This document shows positions 59,854 to 64,000 of a stretch of 64,000 nt of DNA, piece after piece (positions within the stretch are counted from its first letter, which is position 1; each line of letters opens with the position of its first letter). The position numbers and the translations under genes were made by a program. Origin of the DNA: Umezawaea beigongshangensis (GTDB taxonomy: Bacteria; Actinomycetota; Actinomycetes; Mycobacteriales; Pseudonocardiaceae); contig NZ_JAEIOJ010000002.1 in assembly GCF_016464305.1 (NCBI RefSeq), forward strand, positions 1 through 64,000. Reading direction: 5' to 3'. The notes below the pieces were generated by a model that was given only the letters and a program-made list of their open reading frames with translations, did not search any database and was not told where the DNA came from.

Positions 59854-60019
59854 GTCGTCCCCCCTCGCCTGCGAGACCGGCGCACCCCCGGCGCCGATCG
59901 GTGAGATCACAGCGGACCGCGCGCCCGCCGGGCGACCTCCGGTTCCGCGGGTGCGGGCGCGGCGTGCAGGAACTCGCCGGTCCACGGCGTCCGACCGGCC
60001 GGCCGCCGTGGACCGGCGG

Positions 60020-61114
60020 TCAGGGGACGATCAGCGCCTTCACCACGCGCTGCGCGGCGACGTCCTCCAGCGCGGTCTGCGCGTCGGCGAGGGCGTACTC
60101 GGCGCTGATCAGGTCGGTCCACGGGAACTGCCGCGCGTAGCGGTCCACCACCCGCACCGCCCGGTGCACGTGCCCGGCGTCGCTGCCCCAGCAGCCGCGG
60201 ACGTCGAGGTGCTTCTGGTTCAGGTCCAGGTGCGGGTTGATCGTCGCGGAGCCGACGTCGGTGTACTGGCCGACGACCACGTAGCGCCCGGCGTCGCGGG
60301 TGAGCCGCATCCCCTCGGGCACCGCCGACGGCACACCGGTGGCCTCGATCGTGACGTCCGCTCCCCGTCCCCCGGTGGCGTCCCGGATCATCGCGAGGCG
60401 CTCCTCCGGGGTCGTGCTGGCGATGTCGATCACCGCGTCGGCACCGAAGGCGGTGGCCGCCGCCAGCCGCACCACGGGTCCGCCGACGACGATCACCGAC
60501 CCGGCTCCGCGCAGCTGGGCGAGCACGGCGGCGCACAGGCCGACCGGTCCCGCGCCCTGCACGACGACGGTGTCGCCGAAGGCGATCTCGGCGAGGGTCG
60601 CGGCGTGCAGCGCCGTCGGCATCCCGCAGCCGCCGGCGAGGAACGCGCGCCAGTCCAGGGAGTCGGGCAGGGGGACCACGTGCACGCCGGGCTTGAGGTG
60701 GATCTGCTCGGCCCAGCCGCCGAGCAGGCCGTCGTCGGCCGACATCGTCACCCCGTAGACCCGGCGCGACGGGCACCGCGTGGTGGCGTGCCCGACCGTG
60801 CAGTACCAGCACCGGCCGCAGGTCCCGTGCACGTCCAGGAACGTCACGACCTGGCCCACGTGCAGGGGCACGCCGGACACGTCGCGCGGGACCTCCCCCG
60901 GACCGAACGCGGCGATCCGCCCGACGCTGACGTGCCCCGGCACGATCGGGTAAGGCACACCGGCGAGCTGCCCCCTCCACAGGTGCACGTCCGTGCCGCA
61001 CACCTCGCTGCCGAGCGTCGTCAGCAGGATCGCGCCCGGTTCGAGCTCCGGCGGCGGGAACGTCCGCAGTGCGAGCGGTTCACCGGGTCCGGTCATCACG
61101 GCTGCGGAGATCAC
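60020..61114 (-). CDS. Zinc-dependent alcohol/sorbitol dehydrogenase (MDR family)
   Basis: The 364-residue enzyme has the catalytic zinc ligands in EVCGTDVHLWRGQ and VPGHVSVGRI, a structural-zinc-type cluster CGRCWYCTVGHATTRCPSRR, and the nucleotide site VVVQGAGPVGLCAAVLAQLR. Later blocks are EATGVPSAVPEGMRL and DLNQKHLDVRGCWGSDAGH. The GHE of standard enzymes reads GHV, and the cluster has three Cys with normal spacing plus a fourth. It oxidises a secondary alcohol or polyol with NAD(P). GTG 61114 starts the normal first strand; the frame extends 17 codons further without support. Confidence 0.9.
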   Translation of the reverse strand: MISAAVMTGPGEPLALRTFPPPELEPGAILLTTLGSEVCGTDVHLWRGQLAGVPYPIVPGHVSVGRIAAFGPGEVPRDVSGVPLHVGQVVTFLDVHGTCGRCWYCTVGHATTRCPSRRVYGVTMSADDGLLGGWAEQIHLKPGVHVVPLPDSLDWRAFLAGGCGMPTALHAATLAEIAFGDTVVVQGAGPVGLCAAVLAQLRGAGSVIVVGGPVVRLAAATAFGADAVIDIASTTPEERLAMIRDATGGRGADVTIEATGVPSAVPEGMRLTRDAGRYVVVGQYTDVGSATINPHLDLNQKHLDVRGCWGSDAGHVHRAVRVVDRYARQFPWTDLISAEYALADAQTALEDVAAQRVVKALIVP

Positions 61115-61186
61115 ACCGGTTCCGTTCTCTGGTCGGGTCCGTCGTGGACGGCGGACCCCGATCATCTCCCACGACCGGGGCCGGTC

Positions 61187-64000
61187 TCAGCCGACGTCGC
61201 GCACGGGCACCCCTCCGCGGGAGGCGCCGAGCACGACGAGGTCCACGTCGCCCGGTCCGCTCGCCCCGGCTCCCGGTGTGATCACCGCGAGCGAGAGCGT
61301 GTTCTCGCCGTGCTCGCGCAGCAGCCCGGCCGGCAGCGGGAACTCGCGCTGCGGGCTCGCGTCGCCGAAGTACTGGCCCACGTTCCAGCCGTTGAGGAAG
61401 ATCAGCACGCGCTGTCCGGCCGGTGCGCTCCCGCCGAAGCGCAGCCTCACGGAGGTGTCCTGCCCGCGCGGCAGGTCGAGCCGCGCGGTGCCGCGGAACC
61501 ACGAGACGCCGGGAGCCACGGCGACGTCGCCCGGCGAGGCCGTGCGCTGCCAGCCCCGGTCGGGGGCGTCCGGCAGGTGCCAGCCGACGCGTTCGCCGTG
61601 CAGACCGCCGGTGTTGAGCGGGCCGCGCGCCACGTCCACCAGGTCCTGCCCGCCGCGCGCGCCCTGCACGCGCCAGCCGATGGGCGTGGACGAGCCCGTC
61701 AGCTCGGCGTGGACCAGGCCGCGCGGCTGCTTGTGCCGGACGTCGTCGGCGGTCCAGTCGTCGTTGTGGCCCGTGTTCTCCACCAGGACGGACACGACGG
61801 CCTCGTGGCCGGGCCGCAGCAGGCCGGGTGGGATGGGGAAGTCGCCGGGACCCGGATCGGGGTTCACCGGTTCCGCGTCCGCTTGCACTCCCCCGGCGGC
61901 CGAGCCGAGGTGGTGCCCGTCGACCCACACCAGGTAGATCCCGCGGCGGCCGGTGATGGCGTTGAGCTTCAGCGACGTCTCGTCCCCGGTGGGCGTGAAG
62001 CGTCCCCGGTACCAGACGTTGCCGTGGTGGAAGCCGTACTCGTCGCTGTAGAGGACGTGCTCGCCCCGCGGCTTGATCGGGCTGACCGTGGTGGTCCGGT
62101 CGGCCACCGCCCAGGCCGAGTCGTCGAAGGCGGGCTCGGTCTCCGGCACGTCGGCTCGGTGCCGCCAGCCGGTCAGGGCCGGCAGCTCCACCGGCCGGGG
62201 GCCGGGGAGCGTCCCGAGCAGCGTGCCGCTGCGCGTGCGGGTCACGTCGACGGCGGCGTTCCCGACGACCAGGCGGCGCGCGGAGGACGGTCCGAACACC
62301 TCGACCTCACCGGCCCGCTCGGTGTCGGCGCGCAGGAACACGGTGCCGCCGGCGACGCGGGCCGACCGCGCGAGCGACGTGCCGCGCACCAGCACGGTGC
62401 CGTCACCGGTGTCCAGCCGCCAGAACTGCGCCGCGACGTCGCTGGTGGCCAGCAGCAGGAGCAGGGGACCCCGGCCGCCGCCGGTGATCTGCACCCTGGC
62501 CAGGCCGGAGTGGCGGTGGTCCAGCCGCAGGTCGCCGGTGGCGGGGTCGAAGGAGGTGCGGACGTCGCCGTCGAGCACCCGCACCGACGGCGCGGAGGAG
62601 TACCGCAGGACGGTCGAGCCGTCCTCGCCGTCGCGGCCGTGCAGCACGGCGACGTCGCGGCCCCCGGTCGAGGTGTGGGTGAGGATCTCCGAGGAGGACC
62701 ACACGAGCCGCTGCCCGCCGAGGTCGTACCCCGCCACCAGGATCTTCGCGTCCCGGCCGCCGACCCCGGTCGGCACCGCGTAGCGGCCGTCGGGCGTGAC
62801 CCAGTCCAGCGTGGTGCTCGCGGGGGTGGCCGAGCCGCGCTCGGCGTGGCGCACGAGGACGAACTGGGTGCCGGTCTCGGTGTTGGCCCTGGCGAGGGTC
62901 TGCACGGCCGGATCGCTCGACGCCGGAGCGGGCGCGGGATCGGTCCTGGTCAGCGGTGCCACGGTCGTCGCGAAGTAGCCCTGCCGCTTGAACTCGTCGT
63001 ACTTGTCGGTGAGCTGCCGGGACTCGGTGATCGCCGCGCCGTAGTCGTAGGAGCTGTAGACGTCGTCGGGCTGCGGCAGCCAGCCCCACGAGGTGCCGCC
63101 GAAGGCCATGTAGTACCCGAACACCGTCGCGCCGCTGGCGACCACGTTGGACTTGTAGAACGACCGCATGTAGGCCGGGCCGGTCAGTTCGCGGCACCGG
63201 TCGTACCCGGCGTCGTGCAGGTCGATGGCGCCCGCCTGGTACTCGGCGGCGTAGACCGGCGCGTCCTCGCGCAGCCGCCGGGTCACGCCGTCGCCCCACG
63301 GTCCCCACGCGTCGGGGTTCGGGCAGTCGAAGGACTGCGGGTAGTCGTCCACGCCGGGGATCTGCACCGCGCCCCGCCCCGACGACCAGTTGGGCAGGTC
63401 GCCGCCGCAGCAGTTGTTGTGCGTGATCGGCACGTCGACGCCGTGGCCGCGCGCGGTCTCCTGGAGCTGCTCCATGTAGAGGGGGTCGACGTTCGCGCCG
63501 TACTCGTTCTCGACGTTGTAGGCGATGACCGACCCGCCGCGCGTCACCTGGTGCCGGGCGATGATCGGGTCGAGGTGGCCCAGCCAGTCGCGGTAGGCGG
63601 CCGTGTAGCCCGGATCGCTGGAGCGCGCCCGGCCCTCCACGAGCTTGAGCCACGCCGGGAGGCCGCCGCCCGTGGTCTCGGCGTTGATGTAGGGGCCGGG
63701 CCGCGCGACGACGTACAGGCCCAGCTCCTCCGTCATCCGCAGCAGCCGCTCCACGTCGCGCACGCCGGTGAAGTCGTACACGCCCGGCGCGGGCGAGTGG
63801 TAGCCCCAGTGGAAGTACAGCGAGACGCCGTTGAACCCGGCGGCCCGGATCTTCTCCAGCACGTCGCGCCACAGGTCGGGGCTGGGCAGCCGGAAGTAGT
63901 GGAACTCCCCCGACCACAGCAGGACCCTGCGGCCGTCGACGGTCATCGAGTACCGGTCGTAGCCGACCTCGTGGCGCTGCTGACCGGCGGCGGGCGACGG
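61187..64000 (-). CDS. GH35 beta-galactosidase (5' end outside the window)
   Basis: The frame runs leftward from beyond the right edge to a stop at 61187, at least 938 residues in the window. The catalytic barrel has the family signatures WSGEFHYFRLPSPDLWRDVL, GFNGVSLYFHWGYHSPAPGV, ARPGPYINAETTGGGLPAWL, the acid/base Glu in IAYNVENEYGANVDP and the nucleophile Glu in VYAAEYQAGAIDLHD. Beta-sandwich domains follow, including jelly rolls with WVDGHHLGSAAGG and FLNGWNVGQYFGDASP. It removes terminal beta-galactose from plant or fungal glycans, probably outside the cell; the expected signal peptide would be upstream of the edge. Confidence 0.94.
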   Translation of the reverse strand, partial: PSPAAGQQRHEVGYDRYSMTVDGRRVLLWSGEFHYFRLPSPDLWRDVLEKIRAAGFNGVSLYFHWGYHSPAPGVYDFTGVRDVERLLRMTEELGLYVVARPGPYINAETTGGGLPAWLKLVEGRARSSDPGYTAAYRDWLGHLDPIIARHQVTRGGSVIAYNVENEYGANVDPLYMEQLQETARGHGVDVPITHNNCCGGDLPNWSSGRGAVQIPGVDDYPQSFDCPNPDAWGPWGDGVTRRLREDAPVYAAEYQAGAIDLHDAGYDRCRELTGPAYMRSFYKSNVVASGATVFGYYMAFGGTSWGWLPQPDDVYSSYDYGAAITESRQLTDKYDEFKRQGYFATTVAPLTRTDPAPAPASSDPAVQTLARANTETGTQFVLVRHAERGSATPASTTLDWVTPDGRYAVPTGVGGRDAKILVAGYDLGGQRLVWSSSEILTHTSTGGRDVAVLHGRDGEDGSTVLRYSSAPSVRVLDGDVRTSFDPATGDLRLDHRHSGLARVQITGGGRGPLLLLLATSDVAAQFWRLDTGDGTVLVRGTSLARSARVAGGTVFLRADTERAGEVEVFGPSSARRLVVGNAAVDVTRTRSGTLLGTLPGPRPVELPALTGWRHRADVPETEPAFDDSAWAVADRTTTVSPIKPRGEHVLYSDEYGFHHGNVWYRGRFTPTGDETSLKLNAITGRRGIYLVWVDGHHLGSAAGGVQADAEPVNPDPGPGDFPIPPGLLRPGHEAVVSVLVENTGHNDDWTADDVRHKQPRGLVHAELTGSSTPIGWRVQGARGGQDLVDVARGPLNTGGLHGERVGWHLPDAPDRGWQRTASPGDVAVAPGVSWFRGTARLDLPRGQDTSVRLRFGGSAPAGQRVLIFLNGWNVGQYFGDASPQREFPLPAGLLREHGENTLSLAVITPGAGASGPGDVDLVVLGASRGGVPVRDVG

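Noticed and set aside
1-64000. tRNA, rRNA, CRISPR, insertion sequence, integrase or phage genes
   Set aside because: No cloverleaf, spaced direct repeats, transposase motif or attachment duplication could be found by eye.

Overview
The window is about 64 kb of very GC-rich (low-to-mid 70s % by eye) bacterial chromosome with nearly every third codon position G or C, many GTG starts, GTGA/ATGA/TGATG gene overlaps and several start codons 6-7 nt downstream of a -10 box (leaderless mRNAs). Serine/threonine kinase, DUF3140, DUF1349, DUF4239, MIPS-type inositol-phosphate synthase and SpoIIE/RsbW-type genes point to an actinomycete, most like Pseudonocardiaceae (Saccharothrix/Lentzea/Actinosynnema); the genus cannot be proven from the sequence. 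I see no tRNA, rRNA, CRISPR, insertion sequence, integrase or origin.

Left part (1-31.4 kb): housekeeping and accessory genes. A free-standing NAD kinase; a scarred HxlR regulator and acyl-CoA thioesterase remnant; a repeat-bearing membrane protein; a penicillin-binding-protein relative without catalytic motifs; a group 2 sigma-70 factor; a DEAD-box helicase; a permuted NlpC/P60-type protein; a polysaccharide deacetylase; a methyltransferase; a ferredoxin-reductase-type flavoprotein; an ArsR regulator; a Ser/Thr kinase with DFA for DFG; a secreted surface protein; secreted GH92 and GH43 enzymes (the first under a LacI-type operator); a YdcF-type membrane protein; a response-regulator/thioredoxin-reductase fusion coupled to a cNMP-sensing histidine kinase; a HAD phosphatase; an acyl-CoA-dehydrogenase-fold flavoprotein; and a rhodanese coupled to a cystathionine-gamma-synthase-type enzyme.

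Centre (31.9-53.5 kb): a long block of minus-strand genes and the main interest. It begins with a ROK repressor with a palindromic operator, then an Rbs-type sugar ABC importer, a Gfo/Idh/MocA dehydrogenase, and a 1612-residue secreted protein combining ThuA, sugar-dehydrogenase propeller, PKD, CBM6-like and DUF1080 (3-keto-disaccharide hydrolase) domains. Past a strong hairpin lies an eight-gene, mostly start-stop-overlapping operon: an inositol-3-phosphate synthase homologue, UbiA prenyltransferase (EboC), a sugar-isomerase/EboA fusion, TatD-like EboB, EboE, EboF, and two more sugar isomerases, one Tat-exported. This is a variant of the ebo cluster in which no AroB-like EboD is present and a MIPS homologue leads instead. 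My inference is that cyclitol or keto-sugar uptake and catabolism is linked here to making or moving a prenylated sugar/cyclitol metabolite.

Right part (53.5-64 kb): a GAF-SpoIIE phosphatase divergent from an RsbW-like ATPase, a PRC-barrel protein, a decayed amidase, a spermidine-synthase-like gene preceded by a leaderless 9-codon ORF, a small membrane protein and a Thr/Pro-repeat secreted protein, an MFS transporter, a zinc alcohol dehydrogenase, and the 3' part of a GH35 beta-galactosidase gene running off the right edge.
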